From Arthrobotrys musiformis (taxonomy: Eukaryota; Ascomycota; Orbiliomycetes; Orbiliales; Orbiliaceae): 64,000 nt of DNA. Positions 36,680 to 47,840 of this stretch are shown here, in pieces. Location: assembly GCA_036971715.1 (NCBI GenBank), contig JAVHJL010000004.1:434001-498000 (forward strand). The letters are read 5' to 3'. Under the pieces are notes generated by a model. That model worked only from the letters and a program-made list of their open reading frames with translations, did no database searches and was not told the origin of the DNA. Made by a program: the position numbers and the translations under genes. Each line of letters starts with the position of its first letter. The first letter of the stretch is position 1.

Positions 36680-38020
36680 CGCTCACTAGTTACTGGCCGG
36701 TCCTTGCTAGTCTTTAGGTCCTTCGGAGATAATAAAACTATGAACGAAATTTAAAATACGGTATGTGATGTTAATTTCAAACGAATGCGACGACAGCAAC
36801 GGGTATCATGGCGGCGAAAGGGAAAAAAAAGTCAGCAATGAAAACGCGAAATAGATAGATGGCCAGTTTTAGTTTGTCGAAAGGACCGGAGTTTTATGAA
36901 GGTGGTTTGGCTTTCACATGTTTGGTTGGCGTCATGTGCGCTTCGGCATTTCTCCACAGCCAAAAAGGGCAGCTTCGCCTGGCCCCACAGCGCAAAGAAG
37001 GCAGCCCCAACCAACGTGCAACGGTCTTTTATAACAGCTGATTGTCAGTGCTAAAATTTGATAATTTTCGTTGGGGAATCAAATGCATTTAATTGGCTTC
37101 CGGTGATATCTTCTAGGCGTCTTTTAGCCTCAAGCACAAGCTCGCGGGCTCAATTGCTTTAAATTACTTTTCGTTCTCTTTCACGAGAACGGAAAAAATA
37201 CGAAATTCAGCTCATTCAGCCAAGAAAGAATAAAAATGACGTTAAATTGCCTTTTTAGGAAACATTGGAAAATGCAACGTTGTCCAACGCAATACTTCTC
37301 GTGTTGGTCAGGATTATCGCTCCCGCCCCCGCGATTTTGATATCGAGACGCTAGCTCCATGGTAGAAAGTTCCATATTGTGAATCCATTGATTGGACAAA
37401 AATAAACCGTTCCTCATAATCTCAGGGCTACAGTTTGAAGACATCACGCTTTCCCTCCCAGGTCCTCAAATACCCGAAATACGGTTTAGCGTACTCCGTT
37501 TCATAAATGCTCCTTCCTTCTACGGTAAGGACGTTTTTAAATTTTCCTGAGGGCGCCTGGTTCATTGTAAAACGCTGCAGGAGGGGTTTTTTTCTAGATC
37601 TGAAGGGTTTATGCGGTTAGCTTGAACTATTTACGCCACTGTCATGATGCAGGAGGCTTGAAACTTAGGAGAGTGATGAGCCTCGATGTTCGTCGGGTAA
37701 ATTTAACTATATGCAAATTAGACATTTTATATATAAATGTTACTATTTAAGTTCTTGAATATCCTCTACACATCTAGCTTTTTAATCTTTATTCCTTTCA
37801 CGCACCGTCTTTCTTTCCGGCAGGTTTGGCAGCGCCATACTTCAATACTTTCTTTTTAAGTTTACTTCATACGAGGCCGGCCTCATTCATATCGTTTTTG
37901 GTTTCTTTCTATATTCAATTTTATATATTAATATATAATCATACCACGGTATTAATCAATTGAGACGACAATATTCAACCCTCGAAATTTAAATATATAC
38001 ACTTTTAATACTTGCCCAAA
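36680..38020. other. Divergent intergenic region (ABC transporter / secreted protein promoters)
   Basis: Upstream region of both the leftward ABC transporter and the rightward secreted-protein gene. The final 300 nt before 38021 are very AT-rich. ORFs on both strands are under 90 codons and show no motif. No RNA gene is seen. Confidence 0.5.
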
Positions 38021-38743
38021 ATGCATTTCACACAAACCCTCATCTCCCTCCTCCTCGCCGCCGCAACCCTAACCAGCGCCTCCCCCATCCTCACCACCCG
38101 CGCAAAGGCGACAACAGGGACAGAACTAAAAGACAAAATCCTCAAGGAAGCAAAACAGATGCGTCAACCAACCGCTCAACTAGACTTCCTCTCCTCCCTC
38201 CCAACATCAACATATGACAAACTCCTCGAGCTACAATCCCGCGCCGGTGGGGGTGAGGGACAACCCTTTTACCCCGAGGTGGCGAAGATGGTGCAGCAGG
38301 CTTACGGACAGTTGATGGCGGGGCAGAAACCGAGTTTCCCGTCGTCGGCGGAGTTACCGGGTCATACGGCTGTTATATTGGATTTGGACTTTTCGCGTTC
38401 TAAAACTACAGCTATGGCTACACCTACAGCCGCACCGGCGAAGCGATCCGTGGAACCTGCGCCGGTTGCGAAGGAGGAAGATGATTCGACGATATCACCC
38501 CGTAGCGCAAAACTTACCGGCGCGCAGCTTCGTTCCACGTTCATGGGACAGGTCGCGAAGAACGGGTATGCTGCTCCGCAGGTGGAATTCTATAATAGCA
38601 TCCCGCAGAGCGTGTGGGATAAACTCGCCGATCTGAGCTGTAGGACTGTGAAACCGAATGGGCAGTATGATTACGCCGTCGCTGCGCAGCAGCAGAAGGC
38701 CTGGGCACAGATATTTAGGAATCAGATTCCTACTTTTAATTAG
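38021..38743 (+). CDS. Secreted protein with two diverged copies of one domain (function unknown)
   Basis: Single exon, 240 aa. The ATG at 38021 is chosen because the frame extends upstream only through a TTG. A clear signal peptide (about 1-21) ends near ALTSAS-type sequence. Two related blocks follow, at about 31-107 and 165-240. Both contain an L-helix, then Q(L/V)xF-xSxPxSxxDKL, then an Arg, a Tyr, a Gln/Ala helix ending in Q-xP-(S/T)F. The two blocks are joined by a disordered Ala/Pro/Thr linker with a Lys-Arg at 141-142 that could be a Kex2 site. The protein has only one Cys (207), so it is not a Cys-rich effector. No known family is recognised. It is likely secreted or wall-associated; cleavage at KR would separate the two domains. 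Codon usage looks ordinary at the start of the gene (many C-ending codons). Confidence 0.88.
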   Translation: MHFTQTLISLLLAAATLTSASPILTTRAKATTGTELKDKILKEAKQMRQPTAQLDFLSSLPTSTYDKLLELQSRAGGGEGQPFYPEVAKMVQQAYGQLMAGQKPSFPSSAELPGHTAVILDLDFSRSKTTAMATPTAAPAKRSVEPAPVAKEEDDSTISPRSAKLTGAQLRSTFMGQVAKNGYAAPQVEFYNSIPQSVWDKLADLSCRTVKPNGQYDYAVAAQQQKAWAQIFRNQIPTFN

Positions 38744-39443
38744 TTAGCTTGTTATTTGTTTTTTTTTTTTTTTTTTAGATTTTGTATTACGATTTAATGG
38801 GGAGCTCTTGTATGATATATTATATTATGAAGTAATGAATGTCTTTTCAATTTTTCGCATCAATGCAATGTCACATGTGCACGTGCTAGAAATGCATTGT
38901 AGTATCAAGTGTTACCTGTCTTATTTATAGTACGAATCAGCACTGACCGGCCTCGCGGCACTGACCGGGTTGCTCCTTGTCTCTTCAAAAACTCTAACTG
39001 GATTACTCTTCATAGAAGTGCTAGTACGGTCATATGCATTTGGCATAATTATTTTTCATTGCCGTTGGTATCGATCATGAAAGCCCAAAAACGCCCTAAA
39101 ACATCCTCGCCCACTCCCCCAAAGTTTTGTGTACCGTACAAAAAAAAGATGAACAATAAAAAGTGAAAAAAAAAAAAAAAGAATGGGTGAACATCAGAAA
39201 GATCTCCAAATGATATGATTACAAGATCCGGTACAGAAAAAGTATAGTGGTGATATCGTTGAAAAAAGAAGAGATACTGTGGTCCTTATTTTTCCTGCCA
39301 ACAAAAGAGCACTTTTGTCGCAACCAAGCAGAAGGGGAAAAAAGAGTTTCAACCTCAATCCGTAGAACAGGCCTTGCGCCGGATGAAAAAAAAAATCGTG
39401 AAAGGGGATATATAAAAGGAAAACGCCACATAAAATGAACTTT
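38744..39443. other. Convergent intergenic region with homopolymer runs
   Basis: Lies between the 3' ends of the secreted-protein and PFK-2 genes. It holds an 18-nt T run (38759-38776) and a 15-nt A run (39166-39180). No gene is supported. Confidence 0.6.
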
Positions 39444-42400
39444 TTACACATTCATCTTGACGCTTAGTTCATTGACGTCAGGGGAATCCGCGTCTTGGTG
39501 TTTGGCAGACGAGTATTTTGGTCTGAAGGTGGAGACGGCTGGGATATTTGCTTTGAATCTACATTAGACAAGGAGTTAGTAATCAGTTCCGGTGGTGGAA
39601 TAAATAGAAGAAAGGAATTCTCACCTCTCCTCCTTAGTGCCATAGGCCTTTGGCGTCAGCTTGATAACTGTGTGCAATGGAATTTCCATCCACGGGCTTC
39701 GGTCCTGTGGAACATTCATGAAGTACGCGTAGATGCAACGAATGACCGCCTGGTGGGTCACAACCATCACATTCTCCTGCCTCTCCATCTCCATGATAAT
39801 TGGCTCTAATCGAATGACCAAATCGCGATAGCTCTCACCGCCGCGGTATCGATAGTTGTATTTATCGTCATCGCGGGCACGGAAGTCTTCAGGGAACTGC
39901 TCTTCGATTTCCTCGTATGTGAGACCATCGCAGGTGCCGCTGTCGAGCTCGTCGAGGGCCTTCCATTGTAGTTTGTTGTATGGAAGGTGTTGGGCGGTTT
40001 GGATGGTTCGCTTCATGGTGCTAGTCCAGACTGTGATGTTTTGCTCCGGGACAATACCGGCTTGGCGGCAGATTTCGGGGAGAGCTTCGGAGTAGCGGAA
40101 GCCACGCGGGGAAAGGTCGGCGTCCCCGCCGATCTTGCCAGCGAGATTGAACATGGACTCGCCATGCTGTTGTTACACATTAGCCAGCTTTTCCCTTTCC
40201 GAAAATGTGGAGAGGGGGGAGAGCTTACTCTAGACAGCCAAATCGATCTTGGCTTGATGTGCAAGTTCATCAAGAAATACACAATTCGGCTCTGCAAGTA
40301 GTCTTGGATGCAGTTGATGACAACCTGGGTGCCAACATTGATCAATTTGACATATGTGTAGTCTGTCTCCGTGATGGTCTCATAGATCTTCTCGTAGTTC
40401 CTGATTCTGTTTCTGAAATCCTTGGCAGCGAGCTCGGGATCCTGGCCGCGGTAGTCTGGGGATGTAGTCTTGACTTCCATGATGTTACTCATGATGAGGT
40501 CTTCGTCATCACACTTGGACTCCACGAACATGACCTCGATACCGAACTGTCCGATGGTCTGGGCGATCCATCTCCTGCGAGCTTGAGTGGAATTGGTGGC
40601 GTCAAGGATGGCAACAGTTCCCTTTTCCTGAGAGAACCACTTGAGCATATCCTTTACCGCAGCTTCGGCCGCAGCCCGGCGCATGCGCTCTCCTTCTTTG
40701 TTATTAGTGTCGAAAAAGTCCGCAGTGGGCTGTGGTGTATCCTGACGGCGATATGTTCCGACATTGAAGGTGCGGGCGTCGACAGACAACCAACGGAGGT
40801 ATCTGACAACTATTTTCAACAGCAAATCATCAGTAAACCCGGACCTCAGAGTACTGTCGATTCCATTGCTGTTGGAAAATATGATACTTACTCTTTCCAG
40901 CTATCAGACTCTTGCCACGAGCTGGCAAGCCCACCATCACAACACAAATCCTGGTATCCTCCACCTGAGTTCCAACCACAGTCCCATTAGTCCTAGGCAT
41001 TGTGACGAATGTGTATTATACGCCAGCACAAACGGCAGGTAAAAATAAAATAAAATAAAACAATGTCATGAAGAAAAGGATATTTTCGAGTTTAAACGTA
41101 TTCGAGAGCAGGAATAGGTGAGTTGGAGTCAAAACTAGCTGCTATATATGAAGCACAAGGTAGGGCCGAGGGAGTATCGAAGAGGGATATAATATATAGC
41201 AATGGAGGGCTACCAAGGCAGCTAGAGATTGAACTTCCTTTCCAAATCAAAAAAAAAAAAAGAGTAGTCAAGACTAAGGCCTTATGACGAAAGGGACAGT
41301 TCAAGCTCTTATAAATAAAAAATGTCGCAAAGCTAAAAAGGACACCAGCTAACTAGCAAGAGCAGGGCTGACTTTATAAGACGGAAAAAGTAAAAGTGAT
41401 GGGAATGGGGGAAGCTATGTAAATGTTGCTAATCTGCTCTGGATAGCTGCATATCTCAGCACACGACCTCGAGATTGCGTATGGAGATCGCACAGGGCCT
41501 TCCCCCAATGCACCCGAGCATACGCTTCAGGAAGGGGTGGTGTCGCAGGACAAACAAGGGCCGGTGGTAGTAGTCTACGAGCAAGTTGTCGGAAGAACTA
41601 GTACCATGCATGCCCCAGATTGCAATCTAGAAAGGGATGAAAAAAAAAAAAAAAAAAAAGAAAGAGTTCAAAAGCTTGTTGCAATAATGCAGCACGATGG
41701 TAGCATGCTTGTCACGCCAAATCAACGAACCCAGACCGGTCGGTTGCGGGCCCCATGACCTTCTGCTGAGCTATTCTGTGACCTGCATCTGCGGGACCCC
41801 GACGACGACTTGCAAAGAAAATCCAGAAAAAGCCTCGAAGTCTTGGGGTCATTAGTGCCCCAATTGCGGAACTTTTCCATGAAAGGCGTCGTCAAAATAC
41901 CGCCCGAAAGCCGTACATTAAGGTCACGCCGGCTAAATTCTGGGAGAAACAGGGGCGTCCTTCCAACTGAGACGGACGGCATGGGGCACCAGTCATAAAT
42001 CAGAGTTGACGCAGGTTTTCGGGAAACCGAAAATTTTCTGACTCCGTATGGGTGCCCATGAACTCCCTGTTTCGGCCCGTTCAACCAATCCCTTGCCGAT
42101 ACGACACACAAGGGAAATGGCAAAAAACATAGAACAGCTGGTTCCGAAATATCTTCGTAGATGTGCGAGACCCGCATGGGAAAAAATTTTCTGATTCGTC
42201 CCCAACCTTCAGAACGCTTCCCCTAATCGGCTAGGATGACCCGTCTCGAAGCTTAGGTCGGCAGCTTTCGGAGAAGTGGAATATCTCTTCATCGCTTGCC
42301 TTCCAGAAGACGATTCGGCAAATGGGCAGCGAAATCCCTCACAGAAAAAAAATAGTTCCCTACCCGAGTGCCTCTCGTTGGGTCTGTTTTTTCTCCCGCA

Positions 42401-42932
42401 TGGGTCGGCCACGGGTAGCCGTGTTTGGCCAATAACCAAGCTTCACATGAAATAGAGATTGCGATAAGGATAGGATAAATTCAACGTCAACAGCTTGGTG
42501 GGCTGATTGCGGAGTTTTGGTCTACTCCGTTCCAGCTTTACCCCAGCATGTATCACCCGAGAGGCAAACGGGTAGCATATGCACATAAAAAGCTGGGGAA
42601 GAGGCAAATTCGAACAATAACACCAAAAAAAAAAAAGTCTTGTGCCATAGATAGCAATATAATCGCAAGATCGGGACCAAAATTTTTTTTGAAGTGAAGT
42701 GAAACAAAAATTCAATTGATGACCCCGTGGAGGATCCCACACCCTTCTCACATAACCGGTAGAGGTTGAGAGATCCTGGGGATGGAAAAACGCGGCTTTA
42801 ATCACTTACTGTAGACATGCTGTATATCGGCGTAGGCGATTTCACTCCAGATGCTTCCAATCGTGGGGTATTCGCGTTGGAACTAGGAGCTGACAACGGC
42901 CCAGCAGGTTTCGTAGAAGTAGCATCCGCCAT
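39444..42932 (-). CDS. Bifunctional 6-phosphofructo-2-kinase / fructose-2,6-bisphosphatase
   Basis: Proposed exons on the minus strand: 42932-42810, 40964-40892, 40809-40229, 40166-39625 and 39558-39444; 477 aa. It sets the level of fructose 2,6-bisphosphate, the activator of glycolytic PFK-1. The kinase half carries Walker A GLPARGKS (53-60). The phosphatase half carries R259-H260-G-E with the phospho-His split across an exon boundary, the acidic KALDEL, the GGESYRDL loop and a second His (about 387) in VVTHQAV. Both active sites look intact, and the protein resembles yeast Fbp26. The first exon (start MADATSTKPAG, ending PTPIYSMST) joins VEDTRICVVMVGLPARG through a 1845-nt intron with an ACTAAT branch-like sequence before TCAG. 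The alternative is an ATG at 41000, giving 448 aa that begin MPRTNGTVVG. The core gene is certain; the first exon is about 60% likely. Confidence 0.85.
41640..41659 (+). repeat. Poly(A) run of 20
   Basis: Uninterrupted run of 20 A inside the proposed long first intron of the PFK-2 gene. It could be simple slippage or a retroposon tail; no flanking element or target-site duplication was recognised. Confidence 0.85.
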
Positions 42933-45489
42933 TTCTTCTGTTCTGAAATCCAGGGCTGTATTTATAATGCAGTTTCCTAACGGTTTGGGCTTCCTTATTA
43001 CCGGGAATTTAAGCCTCGGAAAGTTCCTGTCGTGCGTGCGAGGGGCCTTGTAGCAGGCAGGAATGGATCGATGAATTTAGACGGTAGCGAGCGAGCGCGA
43101 GAGGGCACCGAGCTATGCAATGCAATGGCCTGATTGTAATTCGACAGCCTCTTTTTTGTTTTGTGAATTCCCTTGCAATGCAACGTAATCGAAGCGAACG
43201 GCAAGCGGTCAGTTGATCAGTTGAGTCTCAGATGCACTATTTAGTAATAGAAACCTGGGGTAGATGAGGGAGAAGAGGGGTGAAGGTTTAAGGTAGCGAA
43301 ATATAAAGTAATCAGTGCGGTAGGTACAAAGCTGGAAGCTTAAGCTGCTAGCTAGGTACTAGAGATCCAGATGTTCGGCCAGAACAGGCGAGGAGGAACC
43401 TCTTCGATGTCAATGGTGTGGTATCCTTTCTCCACGGTTTCGACCCTCCGCAGAGGCCGGGTATGGGTATCGGCCTCCTCAGGGGAGTGTCTTGAAGAAG
43501 CTCCAACAGCTAACGGAATTGGAGTGTTCGCGTGATCATCGGGTGTTCAACCCGGGGTTCATGAATTCAGGAATTAGGCCCTCTCACGAGATTCAGAGAA
43601 TGCCAATATCAGAAGGACGTCCCGGGATCCTTTCTAGCCCATAGGACTCCGCCGTAGCTTGGGTTTGTTGGTGGCAGTAGAGTTTAGCATGTAGAACACG
43701 GACCGGAAGCGGTGGTGGTAGTGGGAACTGGCCGATCAGCTGCCTGAAGCCGGGCTTTGGCGAGCGGCTTTCGGACTTCCCCACGCCATGGATATTCCAT
43801 CACACCTGGAAATAAAACGTATGAAATGCGCCGCGACGTCACGTACTAAAACACCATCACGGAATGCATTTGCATTAAGAATAGGGTGTTTTATATTAAG
43901 AAATTAACCTTAATTCTGCGCTGGCCGTGACCAATATCGTTGACAGTCGAGCCCACATGGTGATCCAGGTCTACCACGAGGAAATTATCCGATTGATTGA
44001 CCCCCACAAAATGGTCAGGGACCGCGAATGTCTGCTGTGGATTGCAATTGAAGGTGGTCCAAGTGTCCGACGGGAAGGTTTCCGCATGAGGTATCGAAGC
44101 CAAGCTCCCGAGATCTTGAGATCTGGTTTCCCCGGCCTTTCCTCGTATTTGAAAGCTTGACCATGAGTTCTCGTTCTCGTTCTGCAGTTGCTTCGGCCGA
44201 GCTCCAGAGAATGCCACGGAGGCAATGGGCAATGGGCGTGGCCGAAACCTCTCAGACGTGGGTCATATGTCGATGTATAGTATGGACCAACTATAATTGC
44301 AATTGCAAAGCTTGACGGTGAGCTCAGAAGTAATATCATGCACGATATGCGATATCGATAGCCAAGTGAGTGAACTGTGGTCTCGAAGTCTCGTGTGTTG
44401 ACCACGACGTCGGGTTGCACAGGCCGGGATATCCAATTCGGCAACGCACCTCCTGCAACATTTTGTCACTTCTGGCCACGAGACCGCAGAACTTTTGACG
44501 TATTCAGATCAAAGAACACTACTAACATAACTTGCAAATTCTTCAATTCTTAAATTTCTATTCTTGCTATTGAGCTCTATTCCATTCCAGTGGTCTTGTG
44601 TTCTCCCGCCCCGCTTCTTGTCATCTTTTTGCTGGGATATCACGCGCAGGCAAGCTCTAGTTTAATATTAATATCAAGAGAACAGTCTGCAGGCATCCAG
44701 AGAGAGAATATTATGATTGATAGATATTACCCGAGTACGTATAGAATGCTGTGAAATCTTTTCAGTTCATTCTAGCCCAAACTATCAGAAATTCAAAGAC
44801 CTATTGCGGTCGTTCATCAACATATCAATTGCAATTGGGTCGTAGATTGTTGCCCCCCGCATGATAAATATATATGTCTTGACAATCGATTAATTCTAGT
44901 ATCAAGGGGTTCTAACCAGAGCGCGCGAGCTCTTCATAGTAATTTTCTATACTAGTCTAGATGTATATAGACCCCTACAGCTATACGCGTGTTTGCAGGT
45001 TGCTGCAGCTTTCTATTTGTGAATACCATATTTACTAGCTGATACCGAGGCAATTTGACCTTCAGGTCGTAGACAGAAAAGTTCTTAGCTATGAAGCAGT
45101 ATGTCTAGTGGAGCAGATGAAGAAATTTGTAGCTCCTGGTGCTACCCATTCTGTTCGATACATACATTTGACCTGTGTACATTCGTAGCCGCCTTGCAAT
45201 TGGGCTAATGGAGACTAAGGAATTAGATAGCGAACCAACTAATATTACAATATGCATATATGCCCATATATACCAAGAACCGCTTAGAATCAAAGAAATA
45301 CCGCCAGGGTTGATTTCGTGAAACCGCCCAAACTCCAATTGAGCAAAGTAGAAACTCACATCTACAAAATAACATACTCCCCCCTTGCTCGCCGTCCAAA
45401 GTCCACATAACCGGGTACCAGGAACACCTACCCCCCCATAAAATCACCACCAATTAACAAATTACAATCATATCTTCTTATATAGATAA
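42933..45489. other. 2.6 kb intergenic region, no supported gene
   Basis: Upstream of the PFK-2 gene and downstream of the F-box gene. ORFs at 43593-43784, 43891-44232 and 43971-44444 (all -) have unpatterned translations, and two overlap in different frames. The part from 44500 to 45480 is AT-rich. No repeats or RNA genes are recognised. Confidence 0.5.
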
Positions 45490-47173
45490 TTAATACTTCT
45501 TCTCGCTGAAATATGTGACACCAACCTCACACCCCCATCCTTCCCCTCCCCAACAGACACCGTAAGTCCTGGTCCAGTGGGAACCCGGGTATTTTCTACA
45601 GTTATTCACGAAGCTGATGTATCTTAATAGTCTTAGACCGCCGACTTCGGCCCATGTTATTATCGATTGCTCGGCTTGTTGGAAATTCATGTTCATTCTG
45701 TCCGAACTCGATCCGCCGCTGATGGATGGCCAGGGGATTATAGCCGTTTCGAGGGATTTTAGGACCATGAGTTCGGAGTAGAGCACTTCGTCCTTTTGGT
45801 AAGCGTAGCCGCTGGTCGGGGAGAGGGGATCCCAGTTTGTGACTAGTAATTCGCCGTCGATGCGGAGGTGGGAGATGTTCGGGCAGCGGATTGTTAGTTC
45901 TAGGATGTTTGATCTTGTTATGCCGGTTTTGACCGATAGGACGAGTTTTTTGATGAATGGGTATATTAGGCCGGTATTTAGCGCCTTGAGCGGGCTGGGA
46001 GAGGAGGCGGAGGTGGTGGATGATGTCGAGGAACTGCAGCTGGAGGAGTCCTCTGCGTCGCTTTCTTCCTCGTCTTCGAAGGGTGTTCCGACGAATGTAT
46101 CCGTGTGCACGTCGAGGGTATTCAGTAGGACTACATCGCTCTCGCCCATCCCCCACCTACCCCCGACTTTTGCTGCCTCTCCGAAACCGAATTTTCGAAC
46201 TTCCATGTAGGTTGTTTGAAACCCCGGTGCGAAACAACTACACCCGTCTTCGTGATCCTCGCAGCTCGAGGCTTTGATGTACCTCTCCGGCGCGCCCCTG
46301 ACGTATTTCTCCGGCTCCCGGAATACGCGTATACCCCCGAAATGCCAACTGACTGAAACCTGTTCCTTTTGTCTGAAATCGCTGCCGGTTATGGGTTTAT
46401 ACCTCTCCAGACCGAAGAGGTTCAACCTCCCCCAGAATTCGTAGGTTACTAATCTTTTCAGGATCCCTGCGACGAGGGCTTCGCGGTAGATATCTGAGTC
46501 CTCGTCCGGGCAGTCTGCGGGTAGTTCCCAGCATATCCATAGTCTGTCGATGTTGGGGAAGTATTTTAGGCATTCGACGTAGGTGTATATGTTTTCGAGC
46601 TGGAGTGGGGAGGTGACGGAGGTGTAGTCGTAGGAGATGGGGGGTTTTAGAACTACATAACTTTAGATATAATTATATTAGCATTTATTCGATATAGAAT
46701 GCATATAAAAGTATAAATTATAGAGTATGGGGGAGAGGGTACCTAAAATACGACTGCAAATGCCGCAAGCTCTCCACCCCCGGAAACGGCTTCAACATCC
46801 CTTCCTTCTTATCCAACGTCAACGACTCGGGCAGATGCCCAAACACATCCCTCGAGAGTAAATTCCGACTCGCCCTGCAGCAGCTGGACAACTTTGCCAG
46901 GTCCGTGCGGTCGAGGTATGCCATTATCTCATTAAACAGTTCGAGGGGTAGGTTAAACAACATCCCCGGACTCGTCGGCCCCTTCGCCGACCTCGACATT
47001 TTTAAAAACTTCTGGATGCGGATGACGATGCGGTTCTTCGGACGGGATGGTGGGACTGTATTTTTGGGAACCGACGCCGCCGCCGAGGATCCTGCGGATG
47101 AGGATGATGATCTAGTCCGGGTTCGAAAGCAGAGGCAGCAATCGCAGAGACTACGGATACGCCGGGTTCTCAT
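45490..47173 (-). CDS. F-box protein
   Basis: Two exons on the minus strand: 47173-46743 and 46660-45490; 533 aa. The acceptor is the AAG at 46661-46663; the later TAG would break the frame. A basic Ser-rich N-terminus (1-65) precedes an F-box at about 70-115 (LFNLPLELFNEIMAYLDRTD, then an LSSCCRASRNLL helix). The remaining 400 residues form the long C-terminal region usual for fungal F-box proteins, with a Ser/Thr/Glu-rich low-complexity insert (EDEEESDAEDSSS and following) and scattered Leu-rich segments that could be degenerate LRRs, not confirmed. F-box proteins link substrates to Skp1-Cullin1 ubiquitin ligases; the substrate is unknown. The start could instead be the internal Met just before the F-box. 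Confidence 0.82.
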
Positions 47174-47840
47174 CGATACTTTATATCTGCGGTGCAGAAC
47201 ATTACTGCGGGTGTATATACCATCGATCTTGTCTTATGTCACTGGTGCAGACCAGGGAGGAGGCGTTGGGGGGAGGAGGTTCTCGAGGGATGGAGACGGG
47301 TAAGAACAAACAAGAGTGATCCTTCATGCATGCACTCGCTCACGGTTCTGACCATGCATGTGTCCGTCACGAAACTGGCCCGATCCGAGATGATTGATAC
47401 CACAACACGTTGACCGGTGACTTGCATATGTCTTTATCGAGCTGTGGAGCATGCGAGCGAGGCTGATGGATTGGCTGCTGCGCTAACGTTAGTAAACTAG
47501 TGACTCACGACTGGTTGATTCATCCTCCCCGCGAGGTCGGGACAGGGATTATAAACACCAAGATCCATAGGGCGACATTACTGCGGCTTCAAGGTAAAGG
47601 TACTTAGTATAACAACCAATAATACAAAAAATAAAATATGAAAATATGAAGATATGAAGATAAAATAAAATATATAAAAAGAGAAAAAAAGCCCAATCCC
47701 GCGACGCCTGGTATAATGGTTCGAATTGCTCATACAACGTCGTATCAGAAAGCAGTCGCTGCAATGTCACCCAGCCATCATACAGAAAATGCATGAGAAC
47801 TAACCCAAATATTCAACTTGAAGAAAAGCAATGCGATCTA
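47174..47840. other. Spacer between the F-box and VPS39 genes, with an AT-rich minisatellite
   Basis: Promoter side of the F-box gene and 3' side of VPS39. At about 47625-47682 is an A-rich, imperfect repeat block built on ATATGAA and AAATAAAATAT units. No gene is supported. Confidence 0.6.

Noticed and set aside
39166..39180. A-run resembling a retroposon tail
   Set aside because: No open reading frame, target-site duplication or SINE-like body beside it; treated as simple homopolymer.
47719..47740. GGTTCGAAT as a possible tRNA B box
   Set aside because: No cloverleaf, A box or acceptor stem can be made around it.
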